Source: Flavobacterium sp. YJ01 (GTDB lineage: Bacteria; Bacteroidota; Bacteroidia; Flavobacteriales; Flavobacteriaceae). Taken from it: 64,000 nt of DNA. The notes below the pieces were generated by a model, which did not search any database, was not told where the DNA came from, and saw only the letters and a list, made by a program, of their open reading frames with translations. Positions 40,790 to 51,513 of the stretch are shown here, one piece after another (within the stretch, counting starts at the first letter, position 1; the number at the start of each line of letters is the position of its first letter). A program made the translations under genes and the position numbers. The stretch is taken from positions 4,402,001 to 4,466,000 of the forward strand of contig NZ_CP119757.1 of NCBI RefSeq assembly GCF_029320955.1, in the 5' to 3' direction.

Positions 40790-43201
40790 TTACTCCGTAG
40801 AAAACTGATTTTCTAGTAATTTTTCTTTAAAATCAGATTTAAAAGTATAGGCAAAAGTTAGCATCAAGGCGCGTGTGTCAGATTTAGAAGTTCTGTTGTT
40901 TCTAAATAATAAAGTATTGTTTTTGTAACCGCTTTCTAAAGTGTTAAGCATATCGGTAACAACTAATCCAAGTCGAGCATTTCCATTTCCTAACTTTTGC
41001 TGAAAACCCATGTCAACATTGTAAATCGGAATTCTTTTTCCTTGTGGAGTTGCCACGGCAGAATTGTAATTTCCGATAACTTGAAGTTTTCCGCCTTTCC
41101 AAGGAACAAAATTATTAATCATTTTTCCGTACCAGCTGAAAGCACTTTTGACAACATCTTCCGTTTGTGCTAAATTGCCGGCATCGATTTTTTGCTCAAA
41201 AGCAGTTACGCTGATATTTGCATCATAAAAATGAAAAGGCTTAAAACTGAAAATACTTTCCAAACCGTAAGTAACTGTGTTTCCGATGTTTTGAGGTTGC
41301 AATAAAATTACTCCGTTATCTTGCAGTGTGCCATATTGACGAATAGTATTGTTGGCATTTCTATAAAAAGCATTTCCAGAAAGAGAATATTTATCCCATT
41401 CTTTATTATAATTTAATTCTACAATATGAATAATTTCTGGCTTCAAATACGGATTTCCACCATGAGGATTTAAAGCATCTGTAATATCAATAAACGGATT
41501 CAAATCATCTAAATCAGGACGGTTAATACGCTTACTGTAACCGAATTTTAAAGATTCATCCGATTTTAAATTCAATTGTACAGAAGCTGAAGGGAAAAGT
41601 TTTAGGTAATTGTTTGAAAAACTATCGCTTCCTGTTTGTGTTTTTCCACTATTGTTGACTTGCTCCGCACGAAGTCCTAAATTGTATTTCCATTTTTGAT
41701 TTTCCTTAGAACCAGAATATGAATTCCAAAGCCCATAAACGGCATTTATCTGTTCATTAAAATCGAAAATATTACTAACCAGAGGATTTATTACATATTC
41801 ATTATTGATTAAATCTGCGCTTTGAAAATCAGAATTAAAAAAACGGAAAGTTCCTTTATATCCAGTTTCAATTATAGATTTTTCTGAAATAGGAAATGCA
41901 TAATTTAAAATCGCATTCGAGATATTTTCTTTTTCATAATTATGTGTTCTCTGCCAAAAGGTATCGCCAATTATTGTATTATTTTCGTCATAGTTGTCGG
42001 TATCAATATTCGTGTTTTCTCTGTGAAAATTATAAGAAGTCGTAATATTTGCGTTCAAACTTTTTCCATCATCAGAAAATTTACGATCGTAATTAAAACC
42101 AAATTCTGCGGCTTTTGAACGTTCTAATTCTAATGAATGGCGTTTATTGCTAGAATAAAATTGATTTGAACTGTTGAAAACATCTGTTTTTAAAGTTTCA
42201 TCATTATCTTGACTTTCCATATTTCCAAGTGCTTCAAATGAAAAGGTATTTCTGTCATTTGGGGAAAAATCTGCATTGAATTTTAAGTTTTGCAAACCTT
42301 CAGTTCTTTCATCATGTCTATTTTGATTGATAAAATGTTGATCATCAATAAAATAATTGGTTCTTTCGCCTTTGATGCTTTTAGTTCTTCCTGCAAAACG
42401 ATTATCATACGCAAGACCAACATTCCATTTATCAGTTTTATTGTTTAAAAGAATAGAACTGTTCATTCTTCCTTTTGCGCCAAAACCACCTCCAAGAACT
42501 GCAGCGCCATTTAAACCATTTAAATTGTTTTTCTTAAGTTTAATATTGATAATTCCGCTTTCGGCATTGGCATCGTATTTCGCAGTTGGACTTGTAATAA
42601 TTTCGATACTTTCAATACTGCTTGCCGGAATCTGATTCATATTGGTAATAGCAGAATTTTTTCCATTAATTAAAATTAAAGGTGTTTTTCCTCTTAGCGA
42701 AATCGCGTCGTCTGCATCTACAGCCACAGTAGGAATGTTTTTAAGCATATCAATTGCTGTTCCGCCAGATTGCGAAATATTAGAAACGGCATTAAAAACA
42801 AAGCCTTCAGCAGTTTTTTGAATTTGTTTTTTCTGAGAATTTACAACAACTGTATTTAAAAGATTGGCATCTTCTTGTAAAGTTATATTTCCAAGTGAAA
42901 TTGAATTTCCAGTATATTTTATTTTTTGAGTGAATGTTTTAAAACCAATCAATCTAAGTTTTATGATATAATCGGAAGGATTTATATTTTCGAGAATAAA
43001 CTTTCCTGAAGCATCTGTAACCGTATATGCAGTTGTTTTGGTAGTATCGCTTACAGGTTTCAAAACCACATCAACAAATTCGATAGGAGTTTTTCCGTCC
43101 GAAACAGTTCCGTTTATCGAATTTGTTTTTTGACTAAATGAGTTTTGACTAAAGGCAAATAATAAAATTGCAGCGACTAAAATTTGTTTCCATTTTTCCA
43201 T
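40790..43201 (-). CDS. TonB-dependent outer-membrane receptor
   Basis: This is an 803-residue outer-membrane protein. A signal peptide (about 23 residues) precedes a carboxypeptidase-regulatory-like beta-sandwich (about 28-112). A plug domain follows (about 125-215, SGGTAIDMLKNIPTVAVDADDAISLRGKTPLILINGK), and then a barrel of the OMP_b-brl_3 type ending RALMLTFAYTF. It imports an unknown ligand. No SusD partner or transport gene lies next to it, so the substrate cannot be guessed. Confidence 0.88.
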   Translation of the reverse strand: MEKWKQILVAAILLFAFSQNSFSQKTNSINGTVSDGKTPIEFVDVVLKPVSDTTKTTAYTVTDASGKFILENINPSDYIIKLRLIGFKTFTQKIKYTGNSISLGNITLQEDANLLNTVVVNSQKKQIQKTAEGFVFNAVSNISQSGGTAIDMLKNIPTVAVDADDAISLRGKTPLILINGKNSAITNMNQIPASSIESIEIITSPTAKYDANAESGIINIKLKKNNLNGLNGAAVLGGGFGAKGRMNSSILLNNKTDKWNVGLAYDNRFAGRTKSIKGERTNYFIDDQHFINQNRHDERTEGLQNLKFNADFSPNDRNTFSFEALGNMESQDNDETLKTDVFNSSNQFYSSNKRHSLELERSKAAEFGFNYDRKFSDDGKSLNANITTSYNFHRENTNIDTDNYDENNTIIGDTFWQRTHNYEKENISNAILNYAFPISEKSIIETGYKGTFRFFNSDFQSADLINNEYVINPLVSNIFDFNEQINAVYGLWNSYSGSKENQKWKYNLGLRAEQVNNSGKTQTGSDSFSNNYLKLFPSASVQLNLKSDESLKFGYSKRINRPDLDDLNPFIDITDALNPHGGNPYLKPEIIHIVELNYNKEWDKYSLSGNAFYRNANNTIRQYGTLQDNGVILLQPQNIGNTVTYGLESIFSFKPFHFYDANISVTAFEQKIDAGNLAQTEDVVKSAFSWYGKMINNFVPWKGGKLQVIGNYNSAVATPQGKRIPIYNVDMGFQQKLGNGNARLGLVVTDMLNTLESGYKNNTLLFRNNRTSKSDTRALMLTFAYTFKSDFKEKLLENQFSTE

Positions 43202-43446
43202 GCAACAAAGTTATTTATCGCATGAAATAGAGGCGAATAAACCGCCTTAAGATATTATTAAATTAGGCTTAGCATTAATTAATGATTTCCTTTGAATAAA
43301 ATTAAGCTCAATAAAAAGGGGATTTTTCCCCTTTCAAAAACGGGAAATTTCATAGAATAATTCAAAAACCTAAATCTTACTTTTATCCCAGTCATAATGC
43401 GGAAGCCGAAAAGCAAAAGAGTAGGCTTTATATAAATTAAAATAGT

Positions 43447-43728
43447 ATGGAAACTGCTTTTTTCTTAGCGATGGGTTGGTGCGGAACTAAATATCCTGGC
43501 TGGTGGCGCGAATTATTAAAGAAACATCCAATTCCAGAACCAGAACCTTGGTGGATTATTTCGACAATTGGTCTAGGTTTAATTGCCGGATTAGCTGGCG
43601 GAACAATTTTTAGTATTATAGTTCGCGAAAGTCAATATTTCTCTGGGCAAACGGCAATCGCTTCTGGATTGTTTGCTTTTGGAACTGCCAATATTGTAAC
43701 TGGAATTGCATCAGCTTTTAAAGATTAA
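43447..43728 (+). CDS. Small membrane protein
   Basis: This 93-residue protein has an aromatic N-terminal section (GWCGTKYPGWWRELLKKHPIPEPEPWW) followed by two Gly/Ala-rich TM segments (about 37-60 and 69-90). Family and role are unknown. It looks genuine from composition and is monocistronic. Confidence 0.55.
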   Translation: METAFFLAMGWCGTKYPGWWRELLKKHPIPEPEPWWIISTIGLGLIAGLAGGTIFSIIVRESQYFSGQTAIASGLFAFGTANIVTGIASAFKD

Positions 43729-43777
43729 AATAAATAATGTCCTAGCGATGTGGGGATAGCGTTGGGATGTTTTTTTT

Positions 43778-43906
43778 GCCACGAATTACACGAATTTTCA
43801 CGAATTGTTTTTTATGCCACAGATTAACGGATTAAAAAGATTTTTAATTAATTCGCTTTTATCAATAATGGAAAATTAATTCGTGGAAATTCGTGTAATT
43901 CGTGGC
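43778..43906. repeat. CACGAATT-type inverted repeat
   Basis: The left arm begins GCCACGAATTACACGAATT and the right arm ends with its complement, AATTCGTGTAATTCGTGGC. A short GCCACAGATTAACGGATT segment, a second repeat family, lies within. Confidence 0.8.
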
Positions 43907-43914
43907 TATAAAAA

Positions 43915-43944
43915 AAAAGCGCCCGATAAATTCGGGCGCTTTTC
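43915..43944 (-). terminator. purL terminator
   Basis: The hairpin AAAAGCGCCCGA / TCGGGCGCTTTT with a 5-nt loop lies just beyond the purL stop. Confidence 0.85.
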
Positions 43945-43958
43945 ATAAAATATATTTC

Positions 43959-46900
43959 TTAGTTTTTCTCAATCCATTTTCTTGCATTGACAAAAGCTTC
44001 GTGCCAAGGCGTAACCTCGTCATTTCTATCTTTTGGATAATGAGCCCAGTTCCATTGGAAAGTAGAACGTTCAATGTGAGGCATCATTACTAAATGTCTT
44101 CCTGTTTTGTCACACATCATTGCTGTGTTGTAATCTGAACCGTTAGGATTTGCAGGATAACCTTCGTAAGCATATTTAGAAACAATATTGTACTGATCTT
44201 CTGCGTAAGGTAATTTGAATTTACCTTCTCCGTGAGAAACCCAAACTCCTAAAGTGCTTCCAGCCAAAGTCGATAACATAACCGAATTATTTTCCTGAAC
44301 AGTTACAGAAGTAAAGATACTTTCGTGTTTCTGGCTTTCGTTATGGTGCATTTTTCCGTGAACTTCGTGCTCAGGATTAATCACTTCTAATTCCATAAAC
44401 AACTGGCATCCATTACAGATTCCAACAGATAAAGTATCTTCTCTTTTGAAGAAATTATCTAAAGCTGTTTTTGCTTTTTCGTTGTATAAGAAAGCTCCAG
44501 CCCAACCTTTAGCCGAACCTAAAACGTCAGAGTTAGAGAATCCTCCAACTGCACCAATAAACTGAATATCTTCAAGAGTTTCACGGCCAGAAATTAAATC
44601 CGTCATGTGAACGTCTTTTACGTCGAATCCGGCTAAGTACATTGCATTTGCCATTTCACGCTCAGAATTACTCCCTTTTTCACGGATAATCGCCGCTTTT
44701 GGTCTCTCGACTCCGCTCGAGATGACAGGCGCTTTTCCTGTAAAATGTGCAGGGAAAGTATAATTTAAAACCTGATTTTTATAGTTTTCGAAACGTGCCT
44801 GAGCTCTTCCGTTTTTAGATTGTTTTTGATCTAACAAATAAGAAGTCTCGAACCAAACATCTCTGTAGGTTGGAATGTCTAATTTATAATCTGCAATTTC
44901 TAAAGTTGCTGTAGAAGTTACAGATCCAATTTTGAAGAATTCAATATTATTAGCATTTAATTTAGCTTCAACAGCTTCGTCAGATTGAGCTTGGAATACA
45001 ATTCCGATGTTTTCTGCGAAAAGGATTTTCAATAAGTCTTTTTCAGCAAATGCAGAGAAATCAATTTTTGCTCCCAAATTCACATCAGCAAAACACAATT
45101 CTAATAAGGTAGTGATTAAACCACCGCTTCCAATATCGTGACCTGCTAAAATTTGGTTTTCACCGATTAAATCTTGGACTGTATTAAAAGCATTTTTGAA
45201 GAAAGAAGCATCTTTAATGGTAGACGTTTCGTTTCCGATTGTATTTCTGATTTGTGCAAAAGAAGAACCTCCTAATTTGAAATCATCTTGAGACAAATTG
45301 ATATAATAGATTGAATCTCCGTTTTTCTGTAAAACAGGCTCCACTACTTTTCTAATATCTGTACAGTTTCCAGCTGCTGAAATAATAACCGTTCCTGGCG
45401 CGATTACTTCGCCGTTTGGATATTTTTGTTTCATCGAAAGTGAATCTTTTCCTGTCGGAATATTGATTTTCAATTCAATTGCAAATTCTGAACAACCTTC
45501 AACAGCAGCGTACAAACGAGCGTCTTCACCTTCGTTTTTACAAGCCCACATCCAGTTTGCAGATAATGAAATACCTTTTAAACCATCTTTAATTGGTGCC
45601 CAAACAATGTTTGATAACGATTCTGCAATAGCATTTCTACTTCCTGCAACCGGATCAATCAAAGCAGAGATAGGAGCGTGCCCGATAGAAGTTGCAATTC
45701 CTTCTTTCCCTAAATAATCCAGAGCCATAACTCCAACATTATTTAAAGGCAATTGTAACGGTCCTGCATTTTGCTGTTTGGCCACTTTTCCACCAACGCA
45801 ACGGTCCACTTTGTTAGTCAACCAGTCTTTTGAAGCAACAGCTTCTAAACGTAAAACGTCTTTTAAATAACTTTCGAAATCATTTGCTGAATAAGCAACA
45901 TCTGCATATTTTCTATCGATAGTTTTGTCTGTCATAACCGTTTTTGGAGAACTTCCGAAGAAATCTTCTAAAGCATAATCCATCGGTTTTGAACCATTTG
46001 ATTTTGATTCGAATGTAAAACGGTGATCTCCCGTTACATCTCCAACTTCGTACATTGGTGAACGCTCTCTGTCGGCGATTCTTTGCAACGTATCAATATC
46101 TTTTTGACCAATAACCAATCCCATTCTTTCCTGAGATTCGTTACCGATAATTTCTTTTGCAGAAAGTGTTGGATCTCCAACTGGTAATTTATCTAAATCG
46201 ATTAAACCTCCAGTTTCTTCCACTAATTCAGAAAGGCAGTTTAAGTGTCCTCCAGCTCCGTGATCGTGAATAGAAACAATTGGATTGTTGTCGCTTTCTA
46301 CTAAACCACGAATCGCGTTTGCAGCACGTTTTTGCATTTCTGGATTTGAACGCTGAATGGCATTTAATTCGATTCCTGAACCGAAAGCTCCTGTATCTGC
46401 AGATGAAACCGCAGCTCCACCCATTCCGATTCTATAATTTTCTCCACCAAGAATTACGATTTTATCGCCTTCTTGTGGTTTCTTTTTAATGGATTGATCT
46501 AGTTTTCCGTATCCAATTCCTCCTGCTTGCATGATTACTTTATCATAACCAATTTTACGGTCGTTTTCTGAATGTTCGAAAGTTAAAACAGAACCTGTAA
46601 TAAGCGGCTGTCCAAATTTATTTCCGAAATCTGAAGCTCCGTTTGAAGCTTTGATTAAAATATCCATTGGTGTTTGGTACAACCATTTTCTTTCTTCAAC
46701 TGCATTTTCCCATTTTCTGTCTTCTTTCAAACGAGAGTAAGAAGTCATGTAAACAGCAGTTCCAGCTAAAGGCAATGAACCTTGTCCACCAGCTAAACGG
46801 TCACGAATTTCTCCTCCTGATCCTGTTGCAGCTCCGTTGAAAGGCTCAACTGTTGTTGGGAAATTGTGTGTTTCGGCTTTTAATGAGATTACAGAATCAA

Positions 46901-47612
46901 ATTCTTTTATTTCGTAAAAATCAGATTTATCAGCTGATTTTGGTGCAAACTGTTGCACTTTTGGTCCTTTTACAAAAGCAACGTTGTCTTTGTAAGCAGA
47001 TACAATATCGTTAGGATTTTCCTGAGATGTTTTTTTGATTAATTTGAAAAGAGAAGTTTCTTTTTCTTCGCCATCAATAACAAAAGTTCCGTTGAAGATT
47101 TTGTGACGGCAGTGTTCTGAATTCGCTTGCGAGAAAGCAAAAATTTCAGAATCAGTTAATTTTCTTCCTAGTTTAGTCGAAAGATTATTTAAGTATTCTA
47201 CTTCTTCTTCGCTTAAAGCTAAACCTTCTACTTTGTTGTAAGCAGCAATATCATCAATCTCCAAAATTGGTTCTGGCTGAATGTTGATAGTGAAGATTTC
47301 TTGATCTAATTCGTTGAATTTTTGAGAAAGCATTGGGTCAAAATCAGTAAAATCTTCCGTTGCAGGATGAAATTCTTCAATTCTGATAATGCCAGAAATT
47401 CCCATGTTTTGAGTAATTTCTACAGCATTTGTACTCCAAGGTGTAATCATTGTTGCGCGAGGACCAACAAAGAAACCTGTCAATGCAGATTTTTCAATCT
47501 TATTCGCGTCGGCAAAAAGCCAGTTTAATTTTGAAATGTCTTGAGCTGAAATTTCGTTTTGCGTTTGTACGGCAAAAACAGTTTTGCTTTGGTTTTCAAA
47601 GAAATGGATCAT
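43959..47612 (-). CDS. purL: Phosphoribosylformylglycinamidine synthase
   Basis: This 1217-residue large-type FGAM synthase catalyses step 4 of purine synthesis using glutamine and ATP. The synthetase half shows [18 protein letters not shown] and [29 protein letters not shown]. The C-terminal glutaminase has the nucleophile Cys in [10 protein letters not shown] and the catalytic His in [12 protein letters not shown]. At about residues 961-972, in the linker before the glutaminase domain, [12 protein letters not shown] is encoded by a palindromic sequence like the dispersed intergenic repeats (see findings). The upstream -7 box TAAATTTG (47638-47645, minus) is perfect. Confidence 0.96.
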   Translation of the reverse strand: MIHFFENQSKTVFAVQTQNEISAQDISKLNWLFADANKIEKSALTGFFVGPRATMITPWSTNAVEITQNMGISGIIRIEEFHPATEDFTDFDPMLSQKFNELDQEIFTINIQPEPILEIDDIAAYNKVEGLALSEEEVEYLNNLSTKLGRKLTDSEIFAFSQANSEHCRHKIFNGTFVIDGEEKETSLFKLIKKTSQENPNDIVSAYKDNVAFVKGPKVQQFAPKSADKSDFYEIKEFDSVISLKAETHNFPTTVEPFNGAATGSGGEIRDRLAGGQGSLPLAGTAVYMTSYSRLKEDRKWENAVEERKWLYQTPMDILIKASNGASDFGNKFGQPLITGSVLTFEHSENDRKIGYDKVIMQAGGIGYGKLDQSIKKKPQEGDKIVILGGENYRIGMGGAAVSSADTGAFGSGIELNAIQRSNPEMQKRAANAIRGLVESDNNPIVSIHDHGAGGHLNCLSELVEETGGLIDLDKLPVGDPTLSAKEIIGNESQERMGLVIGQKDIDTLQRIADRERSPMYEVGDVTGDHRFTFESKSNGSKPMDYALEDFFGSSPKTVMTDKTIDRKYADVAYSANDFESYLKDVLRLEAVASKDWLTNKVDRCVGGKVAKQQNAGPLQLPLNNVGVMALDYLGKEGIATSIGHAPISALIDPVAGSRNAIAESLSNIVWAPIKDGLKGISLSANWMWACKNEGEDARLYAAVEGCSEFAIELKINIPTGKDSLSMKQKYPNGEVIAPGTVIISAAGNCTDIRKVVEPVLQKNGDSIYYINLSQDDFKLGGSSFAQIRNTIGNETSTIKDASFFKNAFNTVQDLIGENQILAGHDIGSGGLITTLLELCFADVNLGAKIDFSAFAEKDLLKILFAENIGIVFQAQSDEAVEAKLNANNIEFFKIGSVTSTATLEIADYKLDIPTYRDVWFETSYLLDQKQSKNGRAQARFENYKNQVLNYTFPAHFTGKAPVISSGVERPKAAIIREKGSNSEREMANAMYLAGFDVKDVHMTDLISGRETLEDIQFIGAVGGFSNSDVLGSAKGWAGAFLYNEKAKTALDNFFKREDTLSVGICNGCQLFMELEVINPEHEVHGKMHHNESQKHESIFTSVTVQENNSVMLSTLAGSTLGVWVSHGEGKFKLPYAEDQYNIVSKYAYEGYPANPNGSDYNTAMMCDKTGRHLVMMPHIERSTFQWNWAHYPKDRNDEVTPWHEAFVNARKWIEKN

Positions 47613-47637
47613 TTGTGTAGTTTGTTGTATTGAGGTG

Positions 47638-47645
47638 CAAATTTA
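47638..47645 (-). promoter_or_regulatory. purL -7 promoter box
   Basis: The minus strand reads TAAATTTG, a perfect TAnnTTTG match about 26 nt upstream of the purL ATG. No purine riboswitch is apparent. Confidence 0.6.
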
Positions 47646-47955
47646 GTCAATCTAAACCGAAAAAAAAAGAGAGAATCTGTGCCTTTTTAATAATTTATTT
47701 TCACTCTTTTTTGTCATAAAAATGCAATTTTTTTGCTCATTTTATCGTTCAAAATTTAACATTTTTTGAACTTCAATTTTTCTTTGTAAACGTTTGTTTC
47801 TTTTCGATTTTATGTCAAAAAAAGACTTCATCAAAAGCAAGCGAGTCTTAAAATTGCGTTACAAATTTTTCTAAAGTAAATACGAGGAATTTGCAGAATG
47901 GAGAAAATTTAATCTCGCTAAGACGCGAAGGCGCAAAGTTTTTTTTGCCTTTTTT
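47646..47955. other. Gene-free AT-rich stretch
   Basis: This is AT-rich DNA upstream of purL with T-rich runs. I see no convincing ORF, RNA fold or further promoter. The end (from about 47915) contains the short-word repeat CTCGCTAAGACGCGAAGGCG. Confidence 0.4.
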
Positions 47956-48055
47956 TGTCATTTCGACGAAGGAGAAATCTCCACAAGTAGCTCGACAAAG
48001 ATTGGATTTGCGTTACGGAGTTTCTTGCGAAGATTTCTCCTTCGTCGAAATGACA
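47956..48055. repeat. Dispersed hairpin repeat, copy 5
   Basis: At 100 nt, it is nearly identical to copy 4 at both ends (TGTCATTTCGACGAAGGAGA and its complement). The two share AGCTCGACAAAGATTGGATT in the centre. Confidence 0.88.
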
Positions 48056-48161
48056 AACTGCATGGGTACTATGTCAAAATACTTTGCATCTTTGAGAGCA
48101 AAATTCAGCTAAAACTTAAATTTTCTTATATCACTTATATGTTGAAATAAACTTAATGTTT

Positions 48162-49670
48162 TTATTTAGGGAAATCTTGACTCTGATATGCACCCAAATC
48201 TGGCGGAGAAGTTCTTGTAATTCCTAAAATATCCAACGAAATTACATAGGCCTGACTCCCTTTCGCAAAAGCGGCAGAAGTTTTATCGATATTAAACTTA
48301 TTTTGAGAAACATTATAAAACTTCGGATTTTCATTTAGAATAATGTTGTTGTAATGTGTTGGATCTGTTTTAAACTGATAATCAGGATTTGAAGTACTTC
48401 CGAATTTCAGCAAACAATTATTTAATTGAAAAACAAAAGCGGAGGCCGTGTTTTTACTGATATTGAATTCGTTAAAATTCGAGCCATAAATAATACAATT
48501 ATTGAAAGTAGCTTGAGTTAACGGATTTGTTTCTGGTGTTGCCCCGCTCAAACTATTGCTCAAATTGACTGCGAAATGAGAAGGGTTTGACCAATTGTTG
48601 TAAAAAGTGCAATGTGTAAATTTGTAATCGCCACCATAAATACAAGATAAACTTGATAAACCTGCATAATTAATCACGATATTTTCGCCGATGATTTTAC
48701 TGTTTTGAGCCAAAATGCCATATTCTACACAATTATAAATCTGAGTGTTTTTAATTTGTGCTGTATTTAGGGGACTTCTAAAGTCTAAACCAGTCGTTGC
48801 ATTTTTTAAAGTTAAATGGTTGATTGAATGATTTGTACTTCCTTTTTCAAAAATTACCGATTTCCATTGTCCAGGAATATCTGAGTAAAGAGATTCTAAA
48901 CGATCGCCTTCAAAAACAACTTCGTTTTCGAGTTTTTCTGTTGTTGAAGCACTTCCGTTAATTTGAAGAGTTGCATTTTTCCCAACGTATAAACCTGAAT
49001 TAGCGTGAAAATGAACTCTTGAACCGGCTTCAAAACTTACAATTTTGTTTTCTGGAACGCCTGCGTAACCATAAATTACGTAGGGTTTTTGTTTGGTAAA
49101 AAGAAGTTCGTTTCCGTTTACAGGATCATTCTCACTTAAATAAAACCCGTCAACCTCTTTACTGTCAATTGTAATTTTTTCTTTTGTTCCGTCCGGATTT
49201 TGATTTGGATATAAGAAAACGGCATCTTGAATTAAAGTCACCAAAGCCACTTCTTGAAGATTTGCACCGCTGTCAAACTGAATTTCATCAGTATATAAAA
49301 AATCAGTCGGATTAGCATCTGTAATATCGGCTGTAGTTTCTATAAAAATGTACAAACTGTCTTTCGCTAAAAGCGTTACATCTTTAAAAATCTTTCCATT
49401 ATTTCCCGTCATTCCGTCAACGGTCATTCTGTATTTAGAACTTAAACCTTTTTTTAGCTGTACAATTGGAATCGAAATATCATTTTTACTTCGATTATAA
49501 ACTTTTAATTGATAGGTGCTTGAACCGATATTTTTAAAAACGGTATCCAAATAAACGGTGTCTTTTGAAAACTTTAAATCTCCAGAACTGGCAACAGTAT
49601 CAAAGTCAGTTCGGCAAGAACTTAAAACTAATATTAAACCCAGAACAAAGATTGCAAAGTATTGACGCAT
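48162..49670 (-). CDS. Parallel beta-helix lipoprotein
   Basis: I start at 49670 (MRQYFAIFVLGLILVLSSC, 502 residues), which gives a lipoprotein signal with Cys19; the longer reading runs into repeat DNA. An N-terminal Ig-like segment (about 30-150) is followed by right-handed beta-helix style repeats (about 220-460: KNATLQINGSAST, KSVIFEKGSTNHSINHLTLKNATTGLDF, IKNTQIYNCVEYGILAQNS). It is probably surface-exposed. The function is unknown; relatives are annotated as hypothetical or right-handed parallel beta-helix proteins. Confidence 0.75.
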   Translation of the reverse strand: MRQYFAIFVLGLILVLSSCRTDFDTVASSGDLKFSKDTVYLDTVFKNIGSSTYQLKVYNRSKNDISIPIVQLKKGLSSKYRMTVDGMTGNNGKIFKDVTLLAKDSLYIFIETTADITDANPTDFLYTDEIQFDSGANLQEVALVTLIQDAVFLYPNQNPDGTKEKITIDSKEVDGFYLSENDPVNGNELLFTKQKPYVIYGYAGVPENKIVSFEAGSRVHFHANSGLYVGKNATLQINGSASTTEKLENEVVFEGDRLESLYSDIPGQWKSVIFEKGSTNHSINHLTLKNATTGLDFRSPLNTAQIKNTQIYNCVEYGILAQNSKIIGENIVINYAGLSSLSCIYGGDYKFTHCTFYNNWSNPSHFAVNLSNSLSGATPETNPLTQATFNNCIIYGSNFNEFNISKNTASAFVFQLNNCLLKFGSTSNPDYQFKTDPTHYNNIILNENPKFYNVSQNKFNIDKTSAAFAKGSQAYVISLDILGITRTSPPDLGAYQSQDFPK

Positions 49671-49683
49671 TTGATTTATTTTT

Positions 49684-49862
49684 TTGCCACAGATTAAATG
49701 GATTAAAATGATTTTTTTTCTCCACGACCCGAGCGACAGCGAACAGGCGAAGCAATTACACAAATTTTCACAAATTTTTATTCAATTTAATTCGTGAAAA
49801 TTTGTGCAATTCGTGGCTATCTCAAAAAAGTAAATCCTTTTAATCTGTGTAATCTGTGGCAA
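49684..49862. repeat. Composite inverted repeat (CCACAGATTAAA and CAAATTTTCAC families)
   Basis: The outer arms are TTGCCACAGATTAAATGGAT and AATCTGTGTAATCTGTGGCA. Inside is a second inverted repeat (ATTACACAAATTTTCACAAA / ATTCGTGAAAATTTGTGCAA). Between the left arms sits a 30-nt segment (49726-49755) that is the reverse complement, with two differences, of the insert in hairpin repeat copy 1. This explains the 49671-50004 gap. Confidence 0.78.
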
Positions 49863-50004
49863 AAAAAGCCAAAGATTAATTTTGATTGTTTTTGTAAAAA
49901 TAGCAAAAAACTGACAAGTTCATAATTGATTTTTAATTTTAAAATCCGATTTTTCGATTTGTGTCTTATCTTTCTTTAATTTTACGATTTTAAAGATTAT
50001 TTTA

Positions 50005-50436
50005 ATGAATTATACAAAAGAGCAGATTTTAGCGCGCTGTAATGAGTTTTCTAAAAACACATTAATGGAAACGCTCAAAATTGAATATATTGACGCTGGA
50101 GAGGATTTTTTAACTGCAAAAATGCCTGTAAATCCGAGTGTTCACCAACCAATGGGATTGCTTCACGGTGGCGCTTCTGTAGCTTTGGCAGAAAGTGTCG
50201 GAAGTGCGGCTTCTTTCTTTTTTATCAATCCGAAAGAGCAGGAGGTAAGAGGTATCGAAATTTCGGCAAATCACCTAAAAAGTATTCGCGAAGGTTATGT
50301 TTTTGGAACTGCGAGAATTATTCATAAAGGAAGAAGTCTTCATTTATGGGAAATTAAAATTACCGATGAAGCAGGGAATTTAATTTCGCTTTGCAAACTG
50401 ACGAATATGGTTTTGGAAAGAAAGAAAAATGAATAA
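50005..50436 (+). CDS. menI: Hotdog thioesterase, probable DHNA-CoA thioesterase
   Basis: This 143-residue PaaI/YdiI-type hotdog protein has the HQPMGLLHGGASVALAESVGSAAS helix with its catalytic Glu/Asp position, and GRSLHLWEIKI near the C-terminus. It is followed after 3 bp by isochorismate synthase, so the likely substrate is 1,4-dihydroxy-2-naphthoyl-CoA in menaquinone synthesis. The gene symbol rests on that context; a general acyl-CoA thioesterase is the alternative. Confidence 0.78.
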   Translation: MNYTKEQILARCNEFSKNTLMETLKIEYIDAGEDFLTAKMPVNPSVHQPMGLLHGGASVALAESVGSAASFFFINPKEQEVRGIEISANHLKSIREGYVFGTARIIHKGRSLHLWEIKITDEAGNLISLCKLTNMVLERKKNE

Positions 50437-50439
50437 ATT

Positions 50440-51504
50440 ATGAATCCATTTTTCTTAAAAATTAAAAGTCATAAAGAACAGAATTTACCTTTTGTGCTTT
50501 ATTCAAAACCAAACTCAACAGACTTTGTTGGCATTTTACAGCAAAATAATACATTATATAAAGTTGCTGATTATAGCGAAAAAGGATTTGTTTTCGCTTC
50601 TTTTGATGAAAAACAATTAGTTCTCATTCCAGAAAACGAATCTGAGATTATCACTTTAGAAAAAGAAGCAACTTCATTTGAATCAGTTGAAATTGATGAT
50701 TTGACTTTTGATCCTGAAGCTAAATTTCAATATGAATATTTAGTTGCGCAGGGAATTCAAGCAATTAAAAATGAAGAATTCAAAAAAGTAGTTTTATCAA
50801 GAAGTGAAGAAGTTTCTTTGGCCGAATTCGACTTTATTGAAACTTTTCAGCATTTGGTTCAATTATATCCAGCAACATTTTGTTATTGTTTCTTTCATCC
50901 GAAAATTGGACTTTGGATGGGAGCAACGCCAGAAAAATTGCTAAAAGCAAACAGAAATGTTTTTGAAACAATGGCTTTGGCTGGAACGCAAAAAGATAAT
51001 TCTCAAAATGAACTTGTCTGGCAACAAAAAGAAAAAGATGAACAGCAATTTGTGACTGATTTTATCGTAAAAAGACTGAGAGAATTTACAGCTTCAGTTG
51101 TAGTTTCAGAACCTTACAGTTTAAAAGCGGGATCTATTTGGCATATTAAAACGGATATTTCTGGAGTTTTAAAAGAAAATTCAACTTTAGAAGAAGTGAT
51201 CGATACTTTGCATCCGACGCCAGCGGTTTGCGGTTTGCCAAAGAAAAAATCAAAAGCTTTTATTTTAGAAAATGAAAATTACGATAGAACTTTCTATACA
51301 GGTTTTCTTGGCGAATTGAATAGCACTTTTACGGGAAATAATTCAAGTTCTGATTTATTCGTAAATTTACGATGCATGCAGATTAAGGATGATAAAGCCA
51401 TATTATATATGGGCTGCGGCATTACAAAAGAAAGTATTCCCGAAAAAGAATGGGAAGAAAGCGTCAACAAATCGATGACGATGAAGAGAGTTTTGAAAAA
51501 ATAG
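50440..51504 (+). CDS. menF: Isochorismate synthase
   Basis: This 354-residue chorismate-utilising enzyme converts chorismate to isochorismate, the entry to menaquinone. Visible family motifs are KVVLSRSEEV, LWMGATPEKLLK, TMALAGTQ, LHPTPAVCGLPKKKS and the end YDRTFYTGFLGE with the CMQI strand. It starts 3 bp after the thioesterase stop, so it is surely co-transcribed with it. EntC (siderophore) is the other option, but no siderophore genes are nearby. Confidence 0.9.
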   Translation: MNPFFLKIKSHKEQNLPFVLYSKPNSTDFVGILQQNNTLYKVADYSEKGFVFASFDEKQLVLIPENESEIITLEKEATSFESVEIDDLTFDPEAKFQYEYLVAQGIQAIKNEEFKKVVLSRSEEVSLAEFDFIETFQHLVQLYPATFCYCFFHPKIGLWMGATPEKLLKANRNVFETMALAGTQKDNSQNELVWQQKEKDEQQFVTDFIVKRLREFTASVVVSEPYSLKAGSIWHIKTDISGVLKENSTLEEVIDTLHPTPAVCGLPKKKSKAFILENENYDRTFYTGFLGELNSTFTGNNSSSDLFVNLRCMQIKDDKAILYMGCGITKESIPEKEWEESVNKSMTMKRVLKK

Positions 51505-51513
51505 TTTATAAAT

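Noticed and set aside
47891-48112. 73-codon open frame
   Set aside because: It reads through hairpin repeat copy 5 and short-word repeat DNA; no protein character.
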